Part shown: positions 1-7,077 of the stretch, in pieces
Numbering within the stretch: the stretch's first letter is position 1
How the letters are laid out: the number at the start of each line of letters is the position of its first letter
Assembly (NCBI GenBank): GCA_946481585.1
Contig: CAMLOF010000060.1
Location: forward strand, 1-12,750
Direction of reading: 5' to 3'
From: an uncultured Macromonas sp.
Lineage (GTDB): Bacteria; Pseudomonadota; Gammaproteobacteria; Burkholderiales; Burkholderiaceae
Length of the DNA stretch: 12,750 nt
Notes under the pieces: generated by a model
Told to the model about the DNA's origin: nothing
Databases searched by the model: none
The model's input: the letters and a program-made list of their open reading frames with translations, nothing else
Made by a program: the position numbers and the translations under genes

Positions 1-1955
1 GCCTTGATGGCCTTGCCGCCGCCAACCATGTCTTCCATGCCCTGGACCATGCCACGGCGGGAGGACAGATCGCCCATCACGTTACCGGCGTAGTCTTCCG
101 GCGTTTCCACTTCCACGGACATCATCGGTTCGAGGATGACCGGCTGGGCCTTCTTGCAGCCTTCCTTGAAGCCGAAGATGGCAGCCATCTTGAAGGCCTG
201 TTCGGAAGAGTCCACGTCGTGGTAGGAACCGAAGTGCAGCGTGACCTTGACGTCCACGACGGGGTAGCCCGCCAGCACGCCAGTGTTCAGCGCTTCGATA
301 ACGCCCTTTTCCACCGCAGGGATGTACTCGCGAGGCACCACGCCGCCCTTGATGGCGTCGACGAACTCGAAGCCTTTGCCAGCTTCGTTGGGTTCGATCT
401 TGAACACCACGTGACCGTACTGGCCCTTACCACCGGACTGGCGCACGAACTTGCCTTCGGCTTCGTCCACGGTGCCACGGATGGTTTCGCGGTAGGCCAC
501 CTGCGGTTTGCCCACGTTGGCTTCCACGCCGAATTCGCGCTTCATGCGGTCAACGATGATTTCCAGGTGCAGTTCGCCCATACCGGCGATGATGGTCTGA
601 CCGGATTCTTCGTCGGTACGCACGCGGAAGGACGGGTCTTCTGCAGCCAGACGGCCCAGAGCGATACCCATCTTTTCCTGGTCGGCCTTGGACTTGGGTT
701 CCACGGCCTGTGCAATCACGGGCTCGGGGAACACCATTTTTTCCAGGGTGATGATGGCGGACGGATCACACAGGGTTTCGCCCGTGGTCACTTCCTTCAG
801 GCCCACGCAGGCGGCGATGTCACCGGCACGGATCTCTTCCACTTCCTGGCGGTTGTTGGCGTGCATTTGCACGATACGGCCGATACGCTCTTTCTTGCCC
901 TTGACCGGGTTGTACACGGTATCGCCCTTCTTGAGCACACCAGAGTACACACGCACGAAGGTCAACTGGCCCACGAACGGGTCGGTCATCAGTTTGAACG
1001 CCAGAGCGGACAGTTTCTCGCCATCGTCTGCCTTGCGACTGGCGGGCGCTTCGTCTTCGTCGGTGCCGGCCACGGGAGGAATGTCCACCGGGGAGGGCAG
1101 GAAGTCGATCACGGCGTCCAGCATGCGCTGCACACCCTTGTTCTTGAAGGCGGTGCCGCACAGCATGGGCTGGATTTCCACGGCCAGGGTACGGGCGCGG
1201 ATGCCTGCCTTGATCTCGGCTTCGGTCAAGTCACCTTCTTCGAGGTACTTGTTCATCAGTTCTTCGCTGGACTCGGCGGCGGCCTCGACCATCTTTTCAC
1301 GCCATTCCTGGGCCTGAGCCTGCAGCTCGGCGGGAATGTCGTGGTATTCGAACTTCATGCCCTGGGAGGCTTCGTCCCAAATGATGGCCTTCATCTTGAT
1401 CAGGTCCACCACGCCCTTGAAGTTCTCTTCAGCGCCGATGGGGATCACGATAGCCACGGGGTTGGCCTTCAGGCGCAGCTTCATCTGGTCGTAGACCTTG
1501 AAGAAGTTGGCACCGGTGCGGTCCATCTTGTTGACGAACGCCAGACGGGGCACCTTGTACTTGTTGGCCTGACGCCACACGGTTTCAGACTGGGGCTGCA
1601 CACCGCCCACGGCGCAGTACACCATGCAAGCGCCGTCGAGCACGCGCATGGAACGCTCCACCTCGATGGTGAAGTCCACGTGGCCCGGGGTGTCGATGAT
1701 GTTGAAGCGGTGCTCGGGGTAGGACAGGTCCATGCCCTTCCAGAAGCAGGTGGTCGCAGCAGACGTGATGGTGATGCCGCGCTCTTGTTCCTGCTCCATC
1801 CAGTCCATGGTGGCGGCGCCGTCGTGCACTTCACCGATCTTGTGGTTCACACCCGTGTAGAACAGGATGCGCTCGGTGGTGGTGGTTTTGCCGGCGTCGA
1901 TGTGCGCCGAGATACCGATGTTGCGGTAACGCTCGAGTGGCGTGGTGCGTGCCAT
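1..1955 (-). CDS. fusA: Translation elongation factor G (EF-G), C-terminus cut by window edge
   Basis: EF-G is the cytoplasmic GTPase that drives ribosomal translocation and, with RRF, ribosome recycling. The reading frame opens at ATG 1955 ([14 protein letters not shown]) after a GGAG ribosome binding site seven bases upstream, and stays open to the window edge: 651 codons of about 700 expected, so roughly 50 C-terminal residues of domain V are missing. The GTPase motifs are all visible: P-loop AHIDAGKT (residues 17-24), switch I RGITIT (59-64), DTPGH (88-92) and NKMD (142-145). Domain II, III and IV sequence follows without interruption. It is the third gene of the str operon, 83 bases after rpsG. 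No frameshift or unusual residue was seen. Identity is certain; the truncation is only a window effect. Confidence 0.98.
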   Translation of the reverse strand, partial: MARTTPLERYRNIGISAHIDAGKTTTTERILFYTGVNHKIGEVHDGAATMDWMEQEQERGITITSAATTCFWKGMDLSYPEHRFNIIDTPGHVDFTIEVERSMRVLDGACMVYCAVGGVQPQSETVWRQANKYKVPRLAFVNKMDRTGANFFKVYDQMKLRLKANPVAIVIPIGAEENFKGVVDLIKMKAIIWDEASQGMKFEYHDIPAELQAQAQEWREKMVEAAAESSEELMNKYLEEGDLTEAEIKAGIRARTLAVEIQPMLCGTAFKNKGVQRMLDAVIDFLPSPVDIPPVAGTDEDEAPASRKADDGEKLSALAFKLMTDPFVGQLTFVRVYSGVLKKGDTVYNPVKGKKERIGRIVQMHANNRQEVEEIRAGDIAACVGLKEVTTGETLCDPSAIITLEKMVFPEPVIAQAVEPKSKADQEKMGIALGRLAAEDPSFRVRTDEESGQTIIAGMGELHLEIIVDRMKREFGVEANVGKPQVAYRETIRGTVDEAEGKFVRQSGGKGQYGHVVFKIEPNEAGKGFEFVDAIKGGVVPREYIPAVEKGVIEALNTGVLAGYPVVDVKVTLHFGSYHDVDSSEQAFKMAAIFGFKEGCKKAQPVILEPMMSVEVETPEDYAGNVMGDLSSRRGMVQGMEDMVGGGKAIK

Positions 1956-1974
1956 GAAAATTCTCCGAAAGATA

Positions 1975-1987
1975 CGGGCAAAGCCCG
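1975..1987 (-). other. Small hairpin just upstream of the fusA ribosome binding site
   Basis: In the 83-base rpsG-fusA spacer there is a perfect 5-bp inverted repeat, CGGGC/GCCCG around a 3-base loop, which a G-U pair could extend by one. On the mRNA it ends about ten bases before the fusA GGAG site. There is no U-run after it, so it is not an intrinsic terminator. It could affect fusA initiation or mRNA processing, or be chance in GC-rich sequence. Confidence 0.35.
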
Positions 1988-2038
1988 CCACCCCTTTTGA
2001 GAGTGTTGCGGGCCCTGCGGGGTTGGTTTGCGTCCTGC

Positions 2039-2509
2039 TTAGAAGCGGAAGTGGCTGAAGGCCTTGTTCGCTTCTGCCATGCGGTGAACTTCGTCACGGC
2101 GCTTCATGGCACCGCCACGGCCTTCGGTGGCTTCGATCAGCTCGTTGGCCAGGCGCAGGGCCATGGACTTTTCGCTGCGCTTGCGTGCAGCTTGCTTGAT
2201 CCAGCGCATGGACAGGGCCAGGCGGCGGACAGGACGCACTTCGACGGGCACCTGGTAGTTGGCGCCGCCGACGCGGCGGGACTTCACTTCCACCATCGGC
2301 TTGACGTTGTTGATGGCGGTGGTGAAGATTTCCAGCGGCTCTTTGCCGGTTTTCTTCTCGATCTGCTCGAGGGCACCGTAAATGATGCGCTCGGCGACAG
2401 CTTTCTTGCCGCCTTCCATGATCACGTTCATGAACTTGGAGAGCTCGATGTTGCCGAACTTGGGATCCGGCAGGATTTCACGTTTAGGGACTTCGCGACG
2501 ACGTGGCAT
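2039..2509 (-). CDS. rpsG: 30S ribosomal protein S7
   Basis: S7 nucleates assembly of the 30S head by binding the 3' domain of 16S rRNA. The product is 156 residues, the normal bacterial length, starting [10 protein letters not shown] and ending with the short form AFSHFRF. The conserved blocks [23 protein letters not shown] and [10 protein letters not shown] are intact. The start is supported by a GAGGTG ribosome binding site six bases before ATG 2509. It lies between rpsL (193 bases upstream) and fusA (83 bases downstream), the classic str operon order. In E. coli S7 is the translational repressor of this operon and binds the rpsL-rpsG spacer; the spacer here is also rich in inverted repeats (see separate entry). 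Identity is certain. Confidence 0.98.
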   Translation of the reverse strand: MPRRREVPKREILPDPKFGNIELSKFMNVIMEGGKKAVAERIIYGALEQIEKKTGKEPLEIFTTAINNVKPMVEVKSRRVGGANYQVPVEVRPVRRLALSMRWIKQAARKRSEKSMALRLANELIEATEGRGGAMKRRDEVHRMAEANKAFSHFRF

Positions 2510-2702
2510 TTTTTCACCTCTGTTGCTTCAGTTGGCACTGCTTCCGGCAGCACCGCGAGAGTCATTCAAAACTCTCACTTACTCGACCCGCGCACACCAT
2601 GTGCGTTTGGGGGTCACTACGCTTGAGCACCTGCCAGCAGGGCATTCAAGCACCGATTTTTGTACGCAGCGTGACCGCCGCCTACGTTGACAAGACGACC
2701 TA
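2510..2702 (-). promoter_or_regulatory. Structured rpsL-rpsG intercistronic spacer, candidate S7 autoregulatory region
   Basis: This 193-base gap between rpsL and rpsG holds no credible gene but several inverted repeats. GCTTGA/TCAAGC (2621-2626 with 2646-2651) encloses CCTG/CAGG (2630-2633 with 2638-2641). An outer pair GGTCAC/GTGACC (2612-2617 with 2671-2676) encloses both. Two further small hairpins follow toward rpsG: CGCAC/GTGCG (2591-2605) and GAGAGT/ACTCTC (2557-2576). In E. coli the S12-S7 spacer carries the S7 binding site used for translational feedback. That this spacer does the same is an inference from position and pairing potential; no sequence match to the E. coli site is claimed. 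Confidence 0.4.
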
Positions 2703-3080
2703 TCAGGCCTTCTTGGGGCGCTTTGCACCGTACTTGGAGCGCGCCTGCTTGCGGTCTTTCACGCCTTGCAGGTCCAGCGAACCGCGGACGATGTGGTAAC
2801 GCACACCGGGCAAGTCTTTCACACGACCGCCGCGAACCAGCACCACGCTGTGTTCCTGCAGGTTGTGGCCTTCACCGCCGATGTAGGAAATGACTTCGAA
2901 ACCGTTGGTCAGGCGCACCTTGGCGACCTTACGCAGAGCGGAGTTCGGCTTCTTGGGGGTCGTGGTGTACACGCGGGTGCACACGCCACGACGCTGGGGG
3001 CAGTTTTCCATCGCGGGGCTTTTGGACTTGATCTTTTCGACCGTCCGCCCGTGGCGAATGAGTTGATTGATGGTTGGCAT
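2703..3080 (-). CDS. rpsL: 30S ribosomal protein S12
   Basis: S12 sits at the decoding centre of the 30S subunit and helps to control accuracy. The protein is 125 residues from ATG 3080 ([12 protein letters not shown]), one or two residues longer at the C-terminus than the E. coli protein because of the ending KRPKKA. The near-invariant blocks [22 protein letters not shown], interrupted nowhere, and [13 protein letters not shown] are present. Lys43 and Lys88, the sites where streptomycin-resistance substitutions usually fall, are both wild type, and Asp89, the usual methylthiolation site, is kept. An upstream in-frame ATG at 3203 would add 41 residues, but it lies upstream of the promoter and has no family support. 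AGGGA, eight bases before ATG 3080, is the likely ribosome binding site. First gene of the str operon. Confidence 0.98.
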   Translation of the reverse strand: MPTINQLIRHGRTVEKIKSKSPAMENCPQRRGVCTRVYTTTPKKPNSALRKVAKVRLTNGFEVISYIGGEGHNLQEHSVVLVRGGRVKDLPGVRYHIVRGSLDLQGVKDRKQARSKYGAKRPKKA

Positions 3081-3121
3081 TGAAACGTCCCTAAACGTTT
3101 GAAAATGAAAACGGAAAACCC

Positions 3122-3137
3122 TTCGGAAAATTCCGAA
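3122..3137 (-). other. Perfect palindrome in the rpsL leader
   Basis: TTCGGAA and TTCCGAA form a 7-bp inverted repeat with only two bases between them, so it would fold as a tight 6-bp stem with a small loop. It lies about ten bases downstream of the -10 box, so it would be at the extreme 5' end of the rpsL transcript. It could be a 5' stabilising stem or a DNA operator; nothing in the sequence decides between these. Confidence 0.4.
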
Positions 3138-3146
3138 AAGCCCTCT

Positions 3147-3175
3147 ACTGTAGCACGGTGGCTGAGTTGTTGCAA
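3147..3175 (-). promoter_or_regulatory. Probable sigma70-type promoter of the rpsL-rpsG-fusA operon
   Basis: Reading the minus strand, TTGCAA (3175-3170) and TACAGT (3152-3147) are separated by exactly 17 bases, an ideal spacing with four or five of six consensus positions in each box. Transcription would begin near 3140, giving a leader of about 60 bases before ATG 3080. It is the best promoter-like match in the 132-base gap between dacA and rpsL. Confidence 0.65.
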
Positions 3176-3178
3176 ATA

Positions 3179-3193
3179 CCCGCCATGGGCGGG
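3179..3193 (-). terminator. Weak terminator-like hairpin after dacA
   Basis: CCCGCC and GGCGGG form a perfect 6-bp GC stem with a 3-base loop, 20 bases after the dacA stop codon. The following minus-strand bases are TATTTG, only a poor U-tract, so intrinsic termination may be partial. The stem ends three bases before the -35 box of the rpsL promoter, so dacA read-through into the str operon is possible. Confidence 0.4.
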
Positions 3194-3212
3194 CATGACT
3201 CAAATAAGTCTG

Positions 3213-4409
3213 TCACTTGATCCACAGGCGGATAGCGCCCCAGATACGCCCCAGAATGCCCGCCTCTTCGACCGTCTCCAGAACGACCAAGGGCACTTCG
3301 GTGACGACTTCACCGCTGGCGGTGCTGACGCGCAGGGTACCCAAGGGTTGCCCCTGCTGCAGCGGCGCCACCAACGGGTCGTTGCGCAGAACCTCGGTGC
3401 GCAAGCCGGCCGCCTGCCCCGCTGGCACGCTGACCACCACGCCATCCGGGCGGCCCAGCTTCACTTCTGAGGTTTTGCCCTTCCAGACCTGGGGGGTGGC
3501 CACTGGCTGGCCGGGCGCGAACAACCTGACCGCCTCGTAGGCTGAGTAACCCCAGTTCAGGAGTTTCTGGCTCTCGGCTGCGCGGGCGTTTTCGCTGGCC
3601 GCCCCCAGCATGACGCTGATCAGACGCCGTTGACCCGCAGGCCCTTCGCCCAAGGCGGGGAACTGGCGGCGGGCAGTGGCCACCAGGCAATACCCGGCAG
3701 CATCGGTGTGGCCGGTCTTGAGGCCGTCGACCGTGGGGTCACGGAACAGCAACAGGTTGCGGTTGGTGTCGTTGGCCGCCGGAGTGCCAGGGTAGCGGTA
3801 GCGCTGGATGGCGTAGTACGGCACGTACTCGGGGAAGTCTTTCATCAGCCGCTGCGCCAGAATGGACAGGTCACGCGCCGTGGTGGTGTGGCCAGGGGCC
3901 GTGAGGCCTTCAGGGTTGCGGAAGGATGTGTTTTTCATGCCCAGGGCCTTGGCCTGCTGGTTCATGAGTTCGACAAAACGATCGACCGAGCCCGCGACGC
4001 CTTCGGCCAGCGCCACGGTGGCATCGTTGCCGGATTGGACGATCATGCCCTTGAGCAGGTCTTCCACTGGCACCTGCATCTTGGGGTCGATGAACATGCG
4101 CGAGCCCGGCATCTTCCAGGCACGCTCGCTCACGCCAAAGGTCTGCTGCAGGGTGATCTTCTTGGATTTGAGGGCGTCAAAAGCGATGTACGCCGTCATC
4201 AGTTTGGTGAGAGACGCAGGCTCCACCGGCGCATCAGGCTCTTTGGCGGCCAGGATCTGGTTGGAGGTCACGTCCAGCAGCAAATAGGCACGAGCGGCTA
4301 CTTCGGGCGGCGCAGGGTTGGCAGCAGAAACTGACGACGGCAACCAGGCTGCGCCAGCAAGCAGAGCGATGGCCGACCAATGACGCAGGGAGTGAGACAA
4401 AGCAGACAA
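3213..4409 (-). CDS. dacA: D-alanyl-D-alanine carboxypeptidase (PBP5/6 type, peptidase S11)
   Basis: A low-molecular-weight penicillin-binding protein that removes the terminal D-Ala from peptidoglycan pentapeptides in the periplasm. From TTG 4409 it is 398 residues, usual for the family. A signal peptide (about residues 1-29: His/Arg-containing start, hydrophobic SAIALLAGAAWL, cleavage near VSA-A) leads into the catalytic domain with SLTK (66-69, Ser66 nucleophile), SGN (126-128) and KTG (231-233). A PBP5 C-terminal beta domain follows, and the tail ends in an amphipathic-looking helix typical of the inner-membrane anchor. The TTG start is chosen because AAGGA lies seven bases upstream and the signal peptide then begins at the right place. 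The ATG at 4550 would add 47 residues without a signal peptide and overlap the hydrolase gene. The upstream hydrolase ends 58 bases before. dacA versus dacC naming cannot be settled here. Confidence 0.93.
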   Translation of the reverse strand: MSALSHSLRHWSAIALLAGAAWLPSSVSAANPAPPEVAARAYLLLDVTSNQILAAKEPDAPVEPASLTKLMTAYIAFDALKSKKITLQQTFGVSERAWKMPGSRMFIDPKMQVPVEDLLKGMIVQSGNDATVALAEGVAGSVDRFVELMNQQAKALGMKNTSFRNPEGLTAPGHTTTARDLSILAQRLMKDFPEYVPYYAIQRYRYPGTPAANDTNRNLLLFRDPTVDGLKTGHTDAAGYCLVATARRQFPALGEGPAGQRRLISVMLGAASENARAAESQKLLNWGYSAYEAVRLFAPGQPVATPQVWKGKTSEVKLGRPDGVVVSVPAGQAAGLRTEVLRNDPLVAPLQQGQPLGTLRVSTASGEVVTEVPLVVLETVEEAGILGRIWGAIRLWIK

Positions 4410-4416
4410 GACGAAA

Positions 4417-4421
4417 TCCTT
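4417..4421 (-). promoter_or_regulatory. Ribosome binding site deciding the TTG start of dacA
   Basis: AAGGA on the minus strand sits seven bases before TTG 4409. No ATG or GTG lies at a comparable distance, and the signal peptide of the product starts at this codon. This supports the rare TTG start over the upstream ATG. Confidence 0.65.
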
Positions 4422-4467
4422 GGGTGTTGAGTGCTGCCTCGCAACGGAGACAGCCACAGAAATGGAA

Positions 4468-5112
4468 TCAGGCCGAGGCCAGGTGGCGCAGGGCCAGACT
4501 TTTGAGCAAGGGCAGACGCCCATGGAAGAAATGCTCCACGCCCGGCACAACCGTCACGGGCAGAGCCTGGGGCCGCGCCCAGTCAAGCACGGCCGCCAGG
4601 GGAACGGTGTCGTCCTGCTCGCCATGAATGACCAGCGTACGCTCGTGAAGTTCCTCTGGCAAGGGCGCAACCTGAAAGCGGCTGGCCGCCGTCCCGACGA
4701 GCAACAGCTTTTCGGGCGAGCACTGGGCAAGCCCCAGGGCAACGCCTTGGCAAGTGACAAAGGCACCAAACGAGAAACCGGCCAATGCCAGAGGCCCAGT
4801 GGGCGCCTGCGAAGCCACGACGGCAAGCAGGTCCTGCGCCTCGCCCACGCCATGGTCGTGCACGCCCTCGGTCTGACCAACGCCGCGGAAGTTGTAACGA
4901 ACCGTTACCCAACCTGCCTGCACAAAGGCACGCGCCAGGGTTTGCACCACCTTGTTGTGCATGGTGCCGCCAAACAGAGGGTGAGGGTGCGAAATCACCG
5001 CAACGCCGCCTTGGGCGCGGGGTTGCGCGGGTCGGTCAACGGCCAGTTCGATCTTGCCAACCGGCCCGTGCACCAGAAGAGATTCGGTCTGTGCGTTCAC
5101 ACCTGCCCCCAT
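4468..5112 (-). CDS. Alpha/beta hydrolase of the COG2945 type (putative esterase)
   Basis: A small cytoplasmic alpha/beta-hydrolase fold protein of 214 residues with no signal peptide; its substrate is unknown. The signature HPHPLFGGTMHNKVV (about 42-56) is the hallmark of this family. RYNFRGVGQTEG follows, then the nucleophile elbow G-F-S-F-G with Ser114, an acid in GEQDDTVP (Asp167 or Asp168), and the catalytic His194 in G-V-E-H-F-F-H. ATG 5112 overlaps the stop of the ferredoxin gene by one base (TGATG), suggesting translational coupling. A GTG at 5100 (giving M-N-A-Q-T-E) is a real alternative, since GGGGG lies just before it and the residues upstream look unconserved. The gene sits between the ferredoxin and dacA. 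The fold is certain, the function is not. Confidence 0.85.
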   Translation of the reverse strand: MGAGVNAQTESLLVHGPVGKIELAVDRPAQPRAQGGVAVISHPHPLFGGTMHNKVVQTLARAFVQAGWVTVRYNFRGVGQTEGVHDHGVGEAQDLLAVVASQAPTGPLALAGFSFGAFVTCQGVALGLAQCSPEKLLLVGTAASRFQVAPLPEELHERTLVIHGEQDDTVPLAAVLDWARPQALPVTVVPGVEHFFHGRLPLLKSLALRHLASA

Positions 5113-5465
5113 CAACGCCCGACGTCAGGCGCCAGGCGCAGGCGCTCAACGGGCACGCCGTCACGCAAATGGGAAGTGACGATCTCGTCAATGTCGCTCT
5201 GATCCACGTACGTGTACCAGACGGCTTCGGGGTAGACCACAGCCACCGGCCCACCTGCGCAGCGGTCCAGGCAACCGGCCTTGTTGACGCGCACCTTGCC
5301 GGGGCCCGCCAGCCCGTGGCTCTTGACCTGGGCCTTGCAACGATCAAAGGCCTCTTGGGCGCGATGGTCGGCGCAGCAGGCTTCGCCATTGGCGCGCTGG
5401 TTCAGGCAGAAAAAAATGTGCCGCTCGAAATAGGACACAGGCTTGGATTCAGATTGATCACTCAT
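5112..5465 (-). CDS. (2Fe-2S) thioredoxin-like ferredoxin domain protein
   Basis: A 117-residue soluble protein of the thioredoxin-like [2Fe-2S] ferredoxin family, which carries electrons or structural clusters; no partner is known. Cys20 and Cys30 (or the adjacent Cys31), then Cys65 and Cys69 in GCLDRCAGGP, give the C-x(9-10)-C ... C-x3-C cluster pattern, and the following P-V-A-V-V-Y-P-E segment is typical of the fold. The start is ATG 5465 (MSDQSES). The frame is open further upstream, but that part is the antisense-frame shadow of vanZ. The ATG lies inside the last codons of the vanZ-like gene (8-base overlap), and its stop overlaps the hydrolase start, so all three are probably translated from one mRNA. 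The ribosome binding site is weak, consistent with coupling. Confidence 0.88.
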   Translation of the reverse strand: MSDQSESKPVSYFERHIFFCLNQRANGEACCADHRAQEAFDRCKAQVKSHGLAGPGKVRVNKAGCLDRCAGGPVAVVYPEAVWYTYVDQSDIDEIVTSHLRDGVPVERLRLAPDVGR

Positions 5466-6582
5466 GCGCAGCCATTGTAGTGGCGCCCCCTGGGCGCCGC
5501 AGCGCCAGGCGAATGCCTGCCACAAGAGCCGCATAAGGCCAAAGCCAACCCAGCCACTGCGACAAGCCATGGAAGCGGATGAAGCGCCCCTGCTCCCAGG
5601 TCTCAAGCGATTGGGCGAAGTAGGCCGTCTCGGGGGCCCGATTGAGCAGACCGAGCGCAAAACTCCAGGCCAGCAACATGAGCACTGCGCACGCGCGGTG
5701 CCCCAGCGCGAGGCTGAAGACGGCCATGGCAAACGCGGCAGCCAGGCCCAGCGTTGCCGGGGGTGTGAGCCATGACCAGGCGTTGAGCGGCCCGTAGGTC
5801 AGAACGGCGGACAGAACCCCCACGCCGATGGAGACCCCGCCGAACACCAGCATGAACACCAGCCGATGCCCCACCCGCCGCAAGATGGCATAGCCCAGCA
5901 AGACGGGGGCCCAGACGCACAAGGCGACCAGTGCCGCCTCGGCCAAGCCACTCAAGGGCGGTGACGGAGACGCAGCGGGCAGCCAGTCGGCCAGAGGCGA
6001 CCCCCGCGAGAGGTCAAACAGCGCAGCCTCTGCCCTGAACCAGACCTGACCCAAACCGTAGGGCACCGAGGTCGGGTAGAGCGCAGCCATCGGCCAGAGC
6101 AGAAGCAACATCAGCCCGCCGCGCGTCTGCGGCACCAGCCACTGTGAGCGGAACTGGTTCCAGGGGCCCAGCACATGCCAACGCAGCAACAACACCGCCA
6201 GAGTTGCGCCAAAAACCCCGCCTGCCGTGTTGAGCAACCAGTCCACGTTCGACGGCACACGCAGCGGCAGGTAGCTCTGTACCGTCTCGAGGCCGAACGA
6301 CAGGAAACTTGCCCCCAGAACCCCTGCCAACCAAGCCCCTCTGCCACGCCCCGTTCTGGCCACGGCGAGCGCCAGCAGGAACCCCAAGGGCACATACCCC
6401 ACCAGATTGGAAGCGATGTCAAAGCCCGTCCAATACCTGGGCCAAGGCGCCCACAGGAATGCCCACGGCTCGATGCCCTGGCTGCGCCAGCCATTGAAAG
6501 GGTAGAGACTGGCGTAGACGATAAGAACAGCGAAAACGCCAGCCACCGGCCACGCCAGGGAAGGGTTGCGCGCCTGGTTCAT
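5458..6582 (-). CDS. VanZ-family integral membrane protein with extra C-terminal membrane segments
   Basis: A 374-residue, very hydrophobic protein. Residues 1-135 match the VanZ domain: an N-terminal membrane helix with Y-A-S-L-Y-P-F, SNLVGYVPLGF (58-68), and the conserved polar set Glu99, Gln102, Arg108, Asp114 and Asn118 within LETVQSYLPLRVPS and DWLLNTAGG. VanZ of Enterococcus gives low-level teicoplanin resistance, but the biochemical role of the domain is unknown and most proteobacterial members are unlinked to glycopeptide resistance. The remaining 240 residues contain several further hydrophobic segments, which is more than a minimal VanZ protein of 150-200 residues. It starts at ATG 6582, 21 bases after hemJ, and overlaps the ferredoxin gene by eight bases. 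No other van genes are nearby. Confidence 0.85.
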   Translation of the reverse strand: MNQARNPSLAWPVAGVFAVLIVYASLYPFNGWRSQGIEPWAFLWAPWPRYWTGFDIASNLVGYVPLGFLLALAVARTGRGRGAWLAGVLGASFLSFGLETVQSYLPLRVPSNVDWLLNTAGGVFGATLAVLLLRWHVLGPWNQFRSQWLVPQTRGGLMLLLLWPMAALYPTSVPYGLGQVWFRAEAALFDLSRGSPLADWLPAASPSPPLSGLAEAALVALCVWAPVLLGYAILRRVGHRLVFMLVFGGVSIGVGVLSAVLTYGPLNAWSWLTPPATLGLAAAFAMAVFSLALGHRACAVLMLLAWSFALGLLNRAPETAYFAQSLETWEQGRFIRFHGLSQWLGWLWPYAALVAGIRLALRRPGGATTMAAHE

Positions 6583-6603
6583 GGCTGCCAGGACCAGACC
6601 CGC

Positions 6604-7032
6604 TCAGAAGGGCTTGACAACCACCAGCACCACGGCCACGATCATCAGGATGACTGGGACTTCGTTGAACCAGCGGTACCAAGTGTGACTGCGGCGGTTT
6701 TCACCGTGCTCAAACTTGCGGAGCAACCGGCCGCACGCATGGTGGTAGCCCAGCAGGAGCGCCACGATGAGAAGCTTGGCATGCATCCAGCCGTTGCCGC
6801 TGCCCCGGCCAATGCCGTACCCGAGCCAAAGCCACAGCCCCAAGGCCAGGGCCGGAACAGCCAGCAAGGTCATGAAGCGCATCAGCTTGCGCGCCATCAA
6901 CAGCAGACGCTGACGTTCTGCGACACTTCCTTCATCGACCATGGCCAGGTTGACGAAAATGCGCGGCAGATAAAAAAGCCCCGCAAACCAGCTGGCCACG
7001 AATACGATATGGAATGATTTGACCCACAACAT
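6604..7032 (-). CDS. hemJ: HemJ/CopD-like membrane protein, probable protoporphyrinogen IX oxidase
   Basis: A 142-residue membrane protein with four likely transmembrane helices, matching the HemJ (UPF0093) family in length and sequence: MLWVKSFHIVFVASWFAGLF at the start, then LPRIFV, WMHAKL, YHHACG and the closing RWFNEVPV. HemJ oxidises protoporphyrinogen IX to protoporphyrin IX in heme synthesis in bacteria lacking HemG or HemY. His8 is the likely heme ligand in the family. Similar proteins are often annotated simply as CopD family, so the alternative is an uncharacterised copper-resistance-like protein. ATG 7032 is chosen because the family begins with this M-L-W-V-K; the frame is open another 310 codons upstream, but that stretch is antisense to the lactonase gene. 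It is the first gene of the run toward vanZ. The ribosome binding site is poor. Confidence 0.82.
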   Translation of the reverse strand: MLWVKSFHIVFVASWFAGLFYLPRIFVNLAMVDEGSVAERQRLLLMARKLMRFMTLLAVPALALGLWLWLGYGIGRGSGNGWMHAKLLIVALLLGYHHACGRLLRKFEHGENRRSHTWYRWFNEVPVILMIVAVVLVVVKPF

Positions 7033-7063
7033 GCTCGCCAGTGTAGCCAAAGCAGCCCGCACC

Positions 7064-7069
7064 AGGAGG
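7064..7069 (+). promoter_or_regulatory. Strong ribosome binding site for the SMP-30 family gene
   Basis: AGGAGG, complementary to the 16S rRNA 3' end, lies eight bases before ATG 7078 and fixes that start. It is the best ribosome binding site in the plus-strand half of the window. Confidence 0.75.
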
Positions 7070-7077
7070 ACGCCCAG

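Noticed and set aside
219..2000. 593-residue open frame on the plus strand, opposite fusA
   Set aside because: It is an exact antisense shadow of EF-G. Its composition is His/Gly/Val rich with no family motif, and the minus-strand frame is an unmistakable fusA.
4410..4550. N-terminal extension of dacA to ATG 4550
   Set aside because: It would place 47 unconserved residues before a clear signal peptide and run into the hydrolase gene.
3630..5480. Overlapping plus-strand frames of 230-260 residues opposite dacA and the hydrolase
   Set aside because: No recognisable domains, no ribosome binding sites, and codon use opposite to the confirmed minus-strand genes.
5458..6582. VanZ-like gene as a glycopeptide-resistance determinant
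   Set aside because: No vanHAX, vanRS or other van genes are nearby, VanZ domains are widespread in bacteria without this resistance, and the organism appears Gram-negative.
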